The translations under genes were made by a program, and so were the position numbers. Below are positions 24,813 to 33,932 of a DNA stretch of 64,000 nt, one piece after another. The DNA comes from Nonomuraea fuscirosea. Its GTDB lineage: Bacteria; Actinomycetota; Actinomycetes; Streptosporangiales; Streptosporangiaceae. The notes below the pieces were generated by a model. That model was not told where the DNA came from. It worked only from the letters and a program-made list of their open reading frames with translations, and searched no databases. The stretch's first letter is position 1, and every line of letters starts with the position of its first letter. The stretch lies in the NCBI RefSeq assembly GCF_003001935.1, contig NZ_PVNG01000030.1, forward strand, positions 1-64,000. Reading direction: 5' to 3'.

Positions 24813-25646
24813 CTACGGCTTGCGGCCCACGCCTCCGGCGAAGGTGTGATAGGTGATCCCGAGCTCGGGCAGTTCCTCGTCCGGCTCGGGACGCCACTCC
24901 GGCAGCGGCACCAGGCCGGGCTCCAGCAGTTCGAGACCGTCGAAGAAGGCGAGAATCTCCTCGCGGGTGCGCCACCGGCCCGTGCCCAGGTGCTCGTTGA
25001 ACACCCGCTCGGCGCTGACGGCCTGCTCCGCCACCTCGGGGTGGGCCTGGCCGGGGTTCTGGAAGTGCGAGATCACCACGTGGCTGCCGGGAGCGAGCGG
25101 CCGGATGAGGCGGGCCGCGACGCCGGCCGGGTCCTCCGCGTCCGACATGTGGTGCAGGATGCCGAACAGCAGCAGCCCGACCGGCTGGGTGAAGTCGATC
25201 AGGTCGCGGGTCCGCGGGTCGTCCAGGATGCGTTCCGGCTCGCGGGCGTCGGCCTCGATGATCGTGGTGGTCTCGTCCACGGCGAGCAGGGCCCGGCCGT
25301 GGGCGAGCACGATGGGGTCGTTGTCGACGTACACGACGTGCGCCCCGGGGGCGACGGACTGGGCGACCTCGTGCACGTTGCCCTGCGTGGGCAGCCCGGA
25401 GCCGATGTCGAGGAACTGGCGGATGCCCACCTCGCCGGCCAGGTGGCGGACCGTGCGGCGCAGGAAGTGGCGGTTGGACGCGGCCGCCTGCGGCGCGTCC
25501 GGCGCGATCTCCAGCATCGCGGCCGCCACGTGGCGGTCGCTGGCGTAGTTGTCCTTGCCGCCGAGGATGTAGTCGTAGACACGGGCGACGCTCGGCTTGC
25601 TGGTGTCGATCCCGCGGGGCGCGCTTTCCTGCTCGCTCTCGGGCAC
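24813..25646 (-). CDS. SAM-dependent methyltransferase (DUF574 family), copy 1
   Basis: 277-aa class I methyltransferase of the actinomycete-expanded DUF574/S-adenosyl methyltransferase family. Landmarks are ARVYDYILGGKDNYASDR at the N-terminus, the SAM loop FLDIGSGLPTQGN, Asp in VVYVDNDPIVLAHG and GRWRTREEIL near the end. The substrate is unknown for the whole family. The start is GTG 25646 after AAGGAG. A clear paralog lies at 35353-36183 on the other strand, sharing nearly all these phrases. It is downstream of and convergent with the GH1 gene. Confidence 0.85.
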   Translation of the reverse strand: MPESEQESAPRGIDTSKPSVARVYDYILGGKDNYASDRHVAAAMLEIAPDAPQAAASNRHFLRRTVRHLAGEVGIRQFLDIGSGLPTQGNVHEVAQSVAPGAHVVYVDNDPIVLAHGRALLAVDETTTIIEADAREPERILDDPRTRDLIDFTQPVGLLLFGILHHMSDAEDPAGVAARLIRPLAPGSHVVISHFQNPGQAHPEVAEQAVSAERVFNEHLGTGRWRTREEILAFFDGLELLEPGLVPLPEWRPEPDEELPELGITYHTFAGGVGRKP

Positions 25647-25731
25647 GGGGAGCTCCTTGCGACGGTTCGGGGCGTTGGCGCCATGATCCTAATGGGGCCG
25701 CCCCGACCCGCGCGCGAAGTATCAGGAAATT

Positions 25732-26772
25732 TCAGGACACGCCCAGTTCGTCCCTCAGCAGCCGGGCCGCGCCCGCCATGGCCCGCATCTTGCCCTCGGC
25801 CGACTCCCTCGGCAGGTACTTCATCCCGCAGTCGGTGGCGATGACGATCCGCTCGGGAGACGTCCACGAGAACGCCTTGCGCACCCGCCCCGCCACCACC
25901 TCCACCGGCTCCACCTCCGGCGTGGACAGGTCGATCACGCCGAGGATGACCGTCTTGTCCTTCAGATCCGACAGCACGCCGAGGTCGAGACCCGACTGCG
26001 CGGTCTCGATCGACACCTGCCGGACCGGGCAGCCGGCCAGCTCGGGCAGGAACGAGTACGCCTCGGGCCGCTCGTGGATGATCGCCGCGTACCCGAAGCA
26101 GATGTGCACCGCCGTCATCCCGGTGATCCCGTCGAGCGCCGCGTTCAGCGCCGCCAGACCGTAGGCCCGCGCCGCCTCCGGCCTGGCCTGCATGTACGGC
26201 TCGTCGATCTGCACGATGTCGGCCCCGGCGGCGAACAGGTCGCGGATCTCGGCGTTGACCGCCGCCGCGTAGTCCATCGCGGCCGCCTCGGCGTCGGGGT
26301 AGTGGTCGTTCTGCGCCTGCTGGCTCATCGTGAACGGCCCCGGCACCGTCATCTTCACCACCCGGTCGGTGTGGGCGCGCAGGAACCGCAGGTCGTCGAC
26401 CTCGACCGGGCGGGGCCTGCGGATCGGCCCGGCGATGCGCGGCACCGGGTTGGGATGCCCGCTGCGGTCGAGCGCCGTGCCCGGGTTGTCGAGGTCGAGT
26501 CCCTCCAATGCGGTGGCGAAGTGGTTGGAGTAGCTCTCGCGCCGGATCTCCCCGTCGGTGAGGATGTCCAGCCCGGCCCGCTCCTGCGCCCTGATCGCCA
26601 GCTCGGTGGCGTCGTCCTGGGCCTGGGCGAGCCGGTCGGGCGGGATCCGCCACAGCTCGGCGGCCCGCACGCGCGGCGGGAACCGGCCGGCCAGCCGGGC
26701 GCGGTCGATCAGCCATTCGGGCTGGGCGTAGCTGCCGACCAGGGACGTCGGCAGCAGCGGCAAAGAGTTCAC
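25732..26772 (-). CDS. Cobalamin-independent methionine synthase, C-terminal-type (MetE core)
   Basis: 346-aa protein matching only the catalytic C-terminal barrel of MetE (the full enzyme is about 755 aa). It starts PLLPTSLVGSYAQPEWLID. The four zinc ligands are visible: His and Cys in VHICFGYA, Glu in SIETAQSG and Cys in ATDCGMKYLP. DIVQIDEPYMQARPE is the homocysteine-site segment. Core-only forms are common in actinomycetes and archaea and may use a different methyl donor. GTG 26772 follows GAGGAGGG. Confidence 0.85.
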   Translation of the reverse strand: MNSLPLLPTSLVGSYAQPEWLIDRARLAGRFPPRVRAAELWRIPPDRLAQAQDDATELAIRAQERAGLDILTDGEIRRESYSNHFATALEGLDLDNPGTALDRSGHPNPVPRIAGPIRRPRPVEVDDLRFLRAHTDRVVKMTVPGPFTMSQQAQNDHYPDAEAAAMDYAAAVNAEIRDLFAAGADIVQIDEPYMQARPEAARAYGLAALNAALDGITGMTAVHICFGYAAIIHERPEAYSFLPELAGCPVRQVSIETAQSGLDLGVLSDLKDKTVILGVIDLSTPEVEPVEVVAGRVRKAFSWTSPERIVIATDCGMKYLPRESAEGKMRAMAGAARLLRDELGVS

Positions 26773-26829
26773 AGGGGGCCCTCCTCACATCAGGTACAGG
26801 AGTCCACTCTGCCCCCACCGCGCGGGCGT

Positions 26830-27465
26830 TTACCAGTGATCGACGTGAAGGACCTCGTCCAGCGGCTGGCGCTTGGCGGGGCCGAAGGTCTCGCCGGTGT
26901 AGTACGCGGTGGGGATGAGCACGCCCTGCCGGACGTCGCCGGGGATGCCGAGCAGCTCGGCGATCTCGCTCTCGTACGCCAGGTGCAGCGACGTCCACGC
27001 GGTGCCCAGGCCGCGGGAGCGGGCGGCCAGCATGTAGCTCCAGGCGGCCGGGAGCAGCGAGCCCCACAGCCCGGCCTGGTTGCCCTGCGGCAGGCCGGGC
27101 ACGCTGATGCAGCCGATCACCAGCACCGGCACCTCGCCCATGTGCTCGGCGAGGTGGCCGGCGCTGTCGGAGACCCGCTGCTGGGTCGCCGCCCGTACCG
27201 GATCGTCCTCGAACAGCCGCCGGGCCGAGCCGCCCGACTCGTAGTAGCGGCGCCAGGAGCGCTGATAGTAGTCGCCGATGGCCGCGCGCTTGTCCGCGTC
27301 GGTGACCACGACCCAGTGCCAGCCCTGCGAGTTGCCTCCGGTGGGCGCCTGGAGGGCGATCTCCAGGCACTCCCTGACCAGCTCCAGCGGGACCGGTCGG
27401 GTCAGGTCGAGACGCTTGCGGACACTTCTGGTCGTGGTGAGCAGCTCGTCTGCTGAGATCGTCAT
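26830..27465 (-). CDS. Nitroreductase-family FMN oxidoreductase
   Basis: 211-aa NfsB-fold protein. The FMN-binding start is TTRSVRKRLDLTRPVPLELV with ALQAPTGGNSQGWHWVVV. The second FMN segment is LAARSRGLGTAWTSLHL, and IPTAYYTGETFGPAKRQPLDEVL closes the fold. It would reduce nitro compounds, quinones or enals with NAD(P)H. ATG 27465 is chosen because the family fold starts directly after it; the longer open frame upstream is antisense to the galactanase gene. Confidence 0.85.
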   Translation of the reverse strand: MTISADELLTTTRSVRKRLDLTRPVPLELVRECLEIALQAPTGGNSQGWHWVVVTDADKRAAIGDYYQRSWRRYYESGGSARRLFEDDPVRAATQQRVSDSAGHLAEHMGEVPVLVIGCISVPGLPQGNQAGLWGSLLPAAWSYMLAARSRGLGTAWTSLHLAYESEIAELLGIPGDVRQGVLIPTAYYTGETFGPAKRQPLDEVLHVDHW

Positions 27466-27515
27466 GCGGCCATCATGCCCCGATCGGCGTGGCGACCCCC
27501 TGGGCGGGGCCGCGA

Positions 27516-28664
27516 TCAGCGGCGGCCGAGGACCGTCATCGCCGGGAGCGCCCGGTCGTCGTAGCCGAACAGGGCCTGGTTCTCCCAGCCGTTGCCCGAC
27601 GCCGGGTCGGCCGGATCCCAGCCGTTGCCCTGGACGCCCGTCCAGGTGGCCTCCCAGGTGAACAGGCCCAGGCCCAGGCCGTTCGGCACGGCGCGGACGA
27701 TGTCGGCCACCTTGGCCAGCATCGCCGCCTGCCCCTGCGGGGTCGCCGGGTAGCCGGGGTAGGGCTCGGCGGCGGTGATGATGTTCGGCCAGCCGTCGTC
27801 GTCGCCGGTGGTGAACGGGTAGGCGGTCTCGACCACGACCACGGGCTTGCCGTACCGGACGGCCACGTCGTCGATGTTGGCCTGGAAGCTCTCCGGCGTG
27901 CCGTGCCAGAAGGCGTAGTACGACATGCCGATCACGTCGTGCCGGATGCCGTGGGCCCGCGCGTTGTCGAACCACCACCGGTAGAGCCCGTTGTCGCCGC
28001 CGTCGGCCAGGTGCAGCACGACCTGGGTCTTCCTGGACACCCGCTTGACGGCGTCGTAGCCGGCGTTGAGCAGCGCGGCCGTCTTCGGCCAGTCGGCGTT
28101 GGAGCCGTCGGGCCAGAGCAGGCCGCCGTTGATCTCGTTGCCGATCTGCACCATGTCGGCCGTGGTGCCCTGGCGGCGCAGCGCGTCGAGCACGTCGAAG
28201 GTGTGGTCGGAGAGGGCCTGCCTGAGCTCGTCGAAGGGCAGCGCCTCCCAGGCGGCGGGCTTGAACTGCTTGCCCGGGTCGGCCCAGGTGTCGGAGTAGT
28301 GGAAGTCGACGAGCAGGCGCATGCCGTGTGCCTTGATCCGCCTGGCCATGGCCAGCACCCTGGCCTTGGTGTTGTAGCCGTCGGCCGGGTTCACCCAGAC
28401 CTTGAGCCGCATGTAGTTGAGCCCGGCCTTGGACAGGATGGCCAGCGCGTCGCCCCTGCGCCCGCGGGCGTCGCGGTAGACGCCGCCGTACGCCTCCGAC
28501 TTGGCCAGGCTGGAGACGTCGGCGCCCCTGATCGGAAGCCGGCCGGGCCCCGTCTGGGGCCCCGTCTGAGGCACTGTCTGGGGCCCCGTCTGGGCGGCGG
28601 CGGGCGCGGCCGGGAAGGCGGCCAGGGCGACGAGTAACAGCAGGGCGGTGAGCATGCGTTTCAT
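27516..28664 (-). CDS. Secreted GH53 endo-beta-1,4-galactanase
   Basis: 382-aa enzyme that cuts beta-1,4-galactan side chains of rhamnogalacturonan I. It has a Sec signal (KRMLTALLLLVALAAFPAAPAAA), a short QTGP-repeat linker (about 25-42), then the GH53 barrel from RGADVSSLAKSEA. Landmarks: NYMRLKVWVNPADGYN, LLVDFHYSDTWADPG, acid/base Glu in MVQIGNEINGGLLWP and nucleophile Glu in VVVVETAYPFTTGDD. It begins nine bases after the GH42 stop, so the two form one operon. Products would be galacto-oligosaccharides for the importer encoded divergently. Confidence 0.92.
   Translation of the reverse strand: MKRMLTALLLLVALAAFPAAPAAAQTGPQTVPQTGPQTGPGRLPIRGADVSSLAKSEAYGGVYRDARGRRGDALAILSKAGLNYMRLKVWVNPADGYNTKARVLAMARRIKAHGMRLLVDFHYSDTWADPGKQFKPAAWEALPFDELRQALSDHTFDVLDALRRQGTTADMVQIGNEINGGLLWPDGSNADWPKTAALLNAGYDAVKRVSRKTQVVLHLADGGDNGLYRWWFDNARAHGIRHDVIGMSYYAFWHGTPESFQANIDDVAVRYGKPVVVVETAYPFTTGDDDGWPNIITAAEPYPGYPATPQGQAAMLAKVADIVRAVPNGLGLGLFTWEATWTGVQGNGWDPADPASGNGWENQALFGYDDRALPAMTVLGRR
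28545..28592 (-). repeat. 12-bp tandem repeat encoding QTGP linker
   Basis: Four 12-bp units (GGGCCCCGTCTG, third diverged) that give QTGP-QTVP-QTGP-QTGP between the galactanase signal peptide and catalytic domain. The segment 28566-28581 is identical to 4883-4898 at the kinase/antiporter junction. Confidence 0.8.
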
Positions 28665-28673
28665 CGGGTCTCC

Positions 28674-30659
28674 CTAGGGTTGGGGGGTCGGCACGACGAC
28701 CATGACCTCTCCGGCCGCGACGGTGACCGGCCCGTCGTGCCGTACGCCGTCGAACACGTTCACGCCGCTCACCCCCTCGACCGTGACGGCCTGGTCGCCG
28801 TGGTTGATCAGGAAGAGGTGGTCGCCCCTGCGCACCAGTTCGAGGGTGTCGGGGAGACCGTGCGGGCGGGAGACGCCCGCGTGGCCGAGCACCTGGGCGA
28901 GCAGGTCGCGCAGGCCGGTGAGGGGGGCGGTGGCTAGGTACCAGGCGGCGCCCGCGCCCAGGTCGTGCCGGGTGAAGGCGGGGTGGCCGGCGTCGGGTCC
29001 CGAGGCGAAGCCGCGCAGCGTGGTCGCGCCCGCGGGGCGGACCCGTTCCGACCAGATCCGGGCGGCGCCGCCGCCGGTCAGCTCCACCGTCTCGTCCGCG
29101 CGCAGGGGGTGGAACTCCTCGATCGACAGGCCGAGCAGCTCGCGCAGCGCCCCCGGGTGGGCGCCGGGGTGGATGGCGTCGTGCTCGTCCACGATGCCGG
29201 AGAAGTACGACACCAGCAGGTTGCCGCCCGCTTCCACGTACCGGTGCAGGTTCTTGGCGGAGGCCTCGGTCAGCAGGTACGAGCTGGGCGCGACCACCAC
29301 CCGATACCCCGAAATATCAGCGGAAGGGTGGACGAAGTCCACCGTGACGTGCTCCCGCCACAACGCCTCGTAGAAGGCGTCCACCCGCTCCCTGAACGTC
29401 AGGTCCACCGACGGCCGCCACTCCAGCTCCAGCGCCCAGTACGACTCCCAGTCCCAGACGATCGCGACCTCGGCCCGGACCCGGCTCCCTCGCACCCCGG
29501 CCAGCCGACGCAGGTCGGCGCCCAGCCGGACCACCTCGCGCCACTGCGCGGAGTCCGCGCCCGCGTGCGGCACCATCCCGGAGTGGAACTTCTCCGCCCC
29601 GAACCGCGAGGCCCTGAACTGGAAGAACAGCACGCTGTCCGAGCCGCGCGCCACATGCGCGAGGCTGTTGCGGCGCATCTCCCCCGGCCGCTTGGCGAGG
29701 TTGCGCGGCTGCCAGTTGACCGCGCCGGCCGAGTGCTCCATCAGCATCCACGGCTCGCCGCCCGCCACGGACCTGGCCAGATCGGCGGACATGGCCAGGT
29801 CGATGTGGTTGTCCGGCCGCTCGGCCTGGAGGTAGTGGTCGTTGGCGATCACGTCCAGCTCGCGGGCCCACTGCCACAGGTCGGTGGACTTGCAGTTGAC
29901 GGTGCCGGCGAAGTTCGTGGTCACCGGCACGCCGGGGGCCACCTCGCGCAGGATGTCGCGCTGGAGCGCGTAGTGCGCGCGGTGCTGACCGTCGCTGAAG
30001 CGGGCGTAGTCGAGCCGCTGGGCCGGGTTGACGACCGTGTGGTTGGCGCGGGGGGCGTCGATCTGGGACCAGTCGGTGTAGGTCTGGCCCCAGAACGTGC
30101 CGCCCCACGCCTCGTTCAGCGCGGAGATCTCCTGGTAGGTGGCTTCGAGCCAGCTCCGCCAGGCGGCCACGCTGTGCTCGCAGTAGCACTCGCCGAGCGG
30201 CGCGCCGTACTCGTTGTGCACGTGCCACATGACCACGGCGGGGTGGCCCCGGTAGTGCTCGCCCACCGCCCGCACCAGCCGCGCGGTCGCCTCCAGGAAG
30301 GCGGGGGCGCTGGAGCACGCGCTCTGCCTGCCGCCGAACCCGATCCGCAGGCCCTCCCTGGTCACCGGCAGCACGTCGGGGTGCTCGGCCACCAGCCAGG
30401 CGGGCGGGGCCGCGGTCGGGGTGGCCAGGTCGACGGCCACGCCGGCGCGGTGCAGCCGGTCGATGACCTCGTCCAGCCAGCCGAACGCGTAGCGCCCCCG
30501 CTCGGGCTCCATCAGCGCCCACGAGAACATGCCGAGGCTGACCAGGTTGACCCCGGCCTCGCGCATCAGGGACACGTCCTCTTCCAGGACCTCGCGCGGC
30601 CACTGCTCCGGGTTGTAGTCGCCGCCATAGGCGATTCCGGCAGGACGCTCCGGATACAT
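28674..30659 (-). CDS. GH42 beta-galactosidase of the galactan operon
   Basis: 661-aa cytoplasmic GH42 with GGDYNPEQWP at the N-terminus, acid/base Glu150 in HVHNEYGA, nucleophile Glu308 in MLMEHSAGAVNWQ, and metal-site cysteines in QSACSS and GECYCEHS. It would split galacto-oligosaccharides imported after galactanase action, like GanA of Bacillus. It starts at ATG 30659 after GGGGGATGG and is the first gene of the leftward arm of the divergon. It differs clearly from the GH42 at 19059, so the two are not a recent duplication. Confidence 0.93.
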   Translation of the reverse strand: MYPERPAGIAYGGDYNPEQWPREVLEEDVSLMREAGVNLVSLGMFSWALMEPERGRYAFGWLDEVIDRLHRAGVAVDLATPTAAPPAWLVAEHPDVLPVTREGLRIGFGGRQSACSSAPAFLEATARLVRAVGEHYRGHPAVVMWHVHNEYGAPLGECYCEHSVAAWRSWLEATYQEISALNEAWGGTFWGQTYTDWSQIDAPRANHTVVNPAQRLDYARFSDGQHRAHYALQRDILREVAPGVPVTTNFAGTVNCKSTDLWQWARELDVIANDHYLQAERPDNHIDLAMSADLARSVAGGEPWMLMEHSAGAVNWQPRNLAKRPGEMRRNSLAHVARGSDSVLFFQFRASRFGAEKFHSGMVPHAGADSAQWREVVRLGADLRRLAGVRGSRVRAEVAIVWDWESYWALELEWRPSVDLTFRERVDAFYEALWREHVTVDFVHPSADISGYRVVVAPSSYLLTEASAKNLHRYVEAGGNLLVSYFSGIVDEHDAIHPGAHPGALRELLGLSIEEFHPLRADETVELTGGGAARIWSERVRPAGATTLRGFASGPDAGHPAFTRHDLGAGAAWYLATAPLTGLRDLLAQVLGHAGVSRPHGLPDTLELVRRGDHLFLINHGDQAVTVEGVSGVNVFDGVRHDGPVTVAAGEVMVVVPTPQP

Positions 30660-30679
30660 CCATCCCCCTTGGAAAACTT

Positions 30680-30695
30680 CTGTGAACGTGCACAG
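30680..30695. promoter_or_regulatory. Galactan-divergon operator, leftward side
   Basis: CTGTGAACGTGCACAG, a LacI-type near-palindrome centred on CG, 20 bases before the leftward GH42 start. It is the exact reverse complement of 30816-30831. Confidence 0.8.
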
Positions 30696-30787
30696 TATGG
30701 CTCACTCGACGGCGTGGGGAACTAGCAGGCGGAAATTTCCTCCGATAGGCGGACCCTCCAGGACATTAACGAGAACGTAACGACCCC

Positions 30788-30817
30788 TTGACGGGTGTTT
30801 CCGGGCTGTTCCACTCT
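30788..30817 (+). promoter_or_regulatory. Promoter of the galactan importer operon
   Basis: TTGACG (30788-30793) and CACTCT (30812-30817) with an 18-bp spacer. The -10 end touches the operator at 30816, so repressor binding would block it. The -10 match is weak. Confidence 0.45.
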
Positions 30818-30831
30818 GTGCACGTTCACAG
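30816..30831. promoter_or_regulatory. Galactan-divergon operator, rightward side
   Basis: CTGTGCACGTTCACAG, the exact reverse complement of the operator at 30680-30695; centres 136 bp apart. It lies just before the GGAGG ribosome site of the binding-protein gene. The LacI gene at 33929 closes the rightward operon and is the obvious regulator. Confidence 0.8.
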
Positions 30832-30850
30832 AACCATCTGGAGGTACGCA

Positions 30851-32170
30851 ATGCGCGCCAACCGCCTTGGAGCAGCCCTGGCCGTCGTCCTCACGGCCGC
30901 CCTCGCCGGCTGCGGGTCGGGTGAGCCCGCCGCCGAGAGCACCGGGGCGGCGCGGAGCCCTGCGGCCGCCCCCCAGGGGCCGGTGAAGCTCACGTACTGG
31001 GCGTGGGCCCCGAACATGGACAAGATCGCCGCCGTCTGGAACAAGGACCACCCGGACATCCAGGTGACGGTCAGCAAGCAGGCCGGCGGCGACGACGCGG
31101 CGGCCAAGTACCTCACCGCCGCGAAGGCGGGAAATCCCCCTGACCTGGTGCAGGCCGAGTACCAGCACCTCCCGTCCTTCATCGCCGCCGACGCGGTCGC
31201 CGACGTCAAGGCCGAGACCGACGCGATCAAGGGCGAGTTCACCGAGGGCCTGTGGAAGCTGGTGACGCTGGGCACCGACGCCGTCTACGGCATCCCGCAG
31301 GACAGCGGCCCGATGATGCTCTTCTACCGCAAGGACCTGTTCGACAAGCACGGGCTCAAGGTGCCGGCGACGTGGCAGGAGTACGGCGAGGCGGCCAGGC
31401 AGCTGCGCAAGAAGGATCCGAAGGCCTACCTCGGCACGTTCTCCAGCAAGGATCCGGGAGCGTTCACAGGGCTGGCCCAGCAGGCCGGGGCGCAGTGGTG
31501 GTCGATCGACGGCGAGTCGTGGAAGGTCGCCATCGCCGACGAGCCCACCAAGAAGGTCGCCGACTACTGGGGCGGCCTGGTGAAGGAGGGCGTCATCGAC
31601 GACATGCCGTTCTTCACCCCCGAATGGAACAAGGCGCTCAACGACGGCAAGCTGCTGACCTGGCCGTCCGCCGTCTGGGCGCCGGGCGTGCTGTCCAGCA
31701 ACGCCCCCAAGGGCAAGGGCAAGTGGGCCGTCGCGCCGCTGCCGCAGTGGAACGCGGGCGAGAGCTTCAGCGGCTTCTGGGGCGGCTCGTCCACGGCCGT
31801 CTCGGCCAAGACGCCGAACAAGGCCGCCGCCACCCAGTTCGCCACCTGGCTCAACACCGACCCCGCCGCCATCGAGCTGCTGGTCAAGGAGGCCGCGATC
31901 TACCCGGCCGCGACCAAGGCCCAGTCGGCGCTCGGCGCGGCCCCCGACTACTTCGCCAACCAGCCCGACTTCTGGCAGCAGGCCGCCACCGTCTCCGCCG
32001 GCGCCCGCGGCTTCACCTTCGGGCCCAACGTCGGCGTGACGTACAACGCCTTCAAGGACGGCTTCGACAAGGCGCTGCAGTCGGGCACGCCGTTCAGCTC
32101 CGCGATCCAATCCATGCAGGACGCCACGGTCGCCGACATGCGCAAGGCCGGCTTCCAGCTCGCGTCATGA
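30851..32170 (+). CDS. Galacto-oligosaccharide ABC importer, binding lipoprotein
   Basis: 439-aa extracellular solute-binding protein (family 1, MalE/GanS type). Signal RANRLGAALAVVLTAALAGC with lipobox LAGC (Cys21), then a Ser/Ala linker. The mature protein starts KLTYWAWAPNMDKIAAVWNKDHPDI and has the family signature GSSTAVSAKTPNKAAATQFATWL. ATG 30851 follows GGAGG at 30840-30844; the ATG at 30788 lies in the promoter. The stop overlaps the first permease start (ATGA). No ATPase gene is present, so it probably shares an MsiK-type ATPase as is usual in actinomycetes. Confidence 0.9.
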   Translation: MRANRLGAALAVVLTAALAGCGSGEPAAESTGAARSPAAAPQGPVKLTYWAWAPNMDKIAAVWNKDHPDIQVTVSKQAGGDDAAAKYLTAAKAGNPPDLVQAEYQHLPSFIAADAVADVKAETDAIKGEFTEGLWKLVTLGTDAVYGIPQDSGPMMLFYRKDLFDKHGLKVPATWQEYGEAARQLRKKDPKAYLGTFSSKDPGAFTGLAQQAGAQWWSIDGESWKVAIADEPTKKVADYWGGLVKEGVIDDMPFFTPEWNKALNDGKLLTWPSAVWAPGVLSSNAPKGKGKWAVAPLPQWNAGESFSGFWGGSSTAVSAKTPNKAAATQFATWLNTDPAAIELLVKEAAIYPAATKAQSALGAAPDYFANQPDFWQQAATVSAGARGFTFGPNVGVTYNAFKDGFDKALQSGTPFSSAIQSMQDATVADMRKAGFQLAS

Positions 32171-33051
32171 AGCGCTCGCAGAGGGGCATGTGGCCGTACC
32201 TCTTCCTGACGCCCGCGATCGTGCTGTTCACCCTGTTCCTCGCGGTGCCGATCGGCTACACCGTCTACCTGGCGATGCGCAGGACCAAGGTCTCCGGGCT
32301 GGGGCTGGGCCGGGGGGCGCGCACGGAGGTGTTCGTCGGGTTCGACAACTTCGCCGCCGCCCTGGCCGACGCCGAGCTGTGGCAGGGCTGGCTGCGGGTG
32401 CTCGGCTACGGCGCGCTCGTGCTGGCCGTGATGCTGGGGCTGGCGCTGCTGTTCGCGCTGCTGCTGGACTCGGCGCGGGTGCGGCTGGCCCGCTTCTCCC
32501 GGATCGCGATCTTCCTGCCGTACGCGGTGCCGGGCGTGGCGGCCACCCTGCTCTGGGGCTTCCTCTACCTGCCCTCGCTCAGCCCGATCCGGGAGGTCCT
32601 GGACGTCGACCTGCTGGGCGCGAGCACCATCACCTATTCCATGGCGAACGTGGCGGTGTGGGGCGGGGTGGGCTTCAACATGCTCGTGCTCTACACCACG
32701 CTGCGCGCCATCCCCCGCGACCTGTACGAGGCCGCCCGCCTCGACGGCGCCTCCGAGTTCCAGATCGCCGTCCGGGTCAAGATCCCGATCCTGACGCCGG
32801 CGATCATCCTGACCACCGTGTTCTCGATCATCGCGACCATCCAGGTGTTCACCGAGCCCACCACCCTGCGCCCGCTGACCAACACGATCAGCTCCACGTG
32901 GAGCCCGCTCATGAAGGTCTACCGCGACGCCTTCGTCACCGGCGACCTGTACTCGGCCGCCGCCACCTCGATCGTCATCGCGGCGATCTCGCTCGTCCTG
33001 TCGTTCGGGTTCCTGCGCGTGGTCCGCAACCGCGCCTTCGGGGAGGGTTGA
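32167..33051 (+). CDS. Galacto-oligosaccharide ABC importer, permease 1 (MalF type)
   Basis: 294-aa inner-membrane protein with six hydrophobic helices and an N-terminal YLFLTPAIVLFTLFLAVPIGYTVYLA segment. The coupling loop for the ATPase is EAARLDGASEFQIAVRVKIPIL, the EAA motif. It overlaps the binding-protein gene by four bases and the next permease start by one (TGATG). Confidence 0.9.
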   Translation: MKRSQRGMWPYLFLTPAIVLFTLFLAVPIGYTVYLAMRRTKVSGLGLGRGARTEVFVGFDNFAAALADAELWQGWLRVLGYGALVLAVMLGLALLFALLLDSARVRLARFSRIAIFLPYAVPGVAATLLWGFLYLPSLSPIREVLDVDLLGASTITYSMANVAVWGGVGFNMLVLYTTLRAIPRDLYEAARLDGASEFQIAVRVKIPILTPAIILTTVFSIIATIQVFTEPTTLRPLTNTISSTWSPLMKVYRDAFVTGDLYSAAATSIVIAAISLVLSFGFLRVVRNRAFGEG

Positions 33052-33932
33052 TGGCCACGGTCACCGCCGCCACCGCACACCGCCGCCGCGCCCGCGCCGG
33101 CTCCAGGGGGCCGGCCGGGCTGGCGCCGACCGCGCTGCTGCTGGTCGGGGCGCTCTACTGCCTGTTCCCCGTGGCCTGGGTGCTGATCGCGGCGACCAAG
33201 TCGCCCGGCGAGCTGTTCAGCACCTCGACGCTCTCCTTCGGCACCGGCTTCTTCGACAACGTCGGGGAGCTGTTCGCCTACCGGGACGGGGTGTTCTGGC
33301 TCTGGGCGGGCAACACGCTGCTGTACGCGGGCGGGGGCGCGCTGCTGTCGACCGCGGTCTCGGCGGTCTCCGGGTACGCGCTGGCCAAATACCGTTTCCC
33401 CGGCCGGAACGTCATCTTCAACCTGCTCATCGGCGGCATCCTGGTGCCCGCCGTGGTGCTGGCGATCCCGCAGTACCTGCTCTTCTCCAAGATCGGCCTG
33501 GCCGACAGCCACTGGGCCGTGCTGCTGCCGCAGATCCTGCACCCGTACAGCATCTATCTGGCCCGCATCTACGCCGCCGCGGCGATCCCCGACTCCCTGC
33601 TGGAGGCGGGGCGCATCGACGGCGCCGGCGAGTGGCACCTGCTGCGGCGGGTGGCCATGCCGCTCATGGTGCCGGGCATGGTGACGATCTTCCTGTTCCA
33701 GTTCGTGGCCATCTGGAACAACTTCCTGCTGCCGTTCATCATGCTCGGCGACGACGGCAAGTTCCCGCTCACGGTCGGCCTCTACACGCTGCTGGCGGCG
33801 GGCGCGAACCAGCCCACCCTGTACAACCTGATCCTGACCGGCGCCTTCCTGTCGATCGTGCCGTTGATCGCGCTCTTCCTCACGATGCAGCGATACTGGA
33901 AGACCGACCTGTCTTCCGGAGCCGTCAAGTGA
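33051..33932 (+). CDS. Galacto-oligosaccharide ABC importer, permease 2 (MalG type)
   Basis: 293-aa permease with six predicted helices; EAA loop LLEAGRIDGAGEWHLLRRVAMPLM; C-terminal cytosolic tail MQRYWKTDLSSGAVK. It pairs with the preceding permease. The last codons overlap the GTG start of the LacI gene. Confidence 0.9.
   Translation: MATVTAATAHRRRARAGSRGPAGLAPTALLLVGALYCLFPVAWVLIAATKSPGELFSTSTLSFGTGFFDNVGELFAYRDGVFWLWAGNTLLYAGGGALLSTAVSAVSGYALAKYRFPGRNVIFNLLIGGILVPAVVLAIPQYLLFSKIGLADSHWAVLLPQILHPYSIYLARIYAAAAIPDSLLEAGRIDGAGEWHLLRRVAMPLMVPGMVTIFLFQFVAIWNNFLLPFIMLGDDGKFPLTVGLYTLLAAGANQPTLYNLILTGAFLSIVPLIALFLTMQRYWKTDLSSGAVK

Noticed and set aside
25725..25733. GGAAATTTC shared by the upstream regions of both methyltransferase paralogs
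   Set aside because: Spacing to the presumed -10 differs by about 19 bases, and one copy overlaps the MetE stop codon; probably chance.
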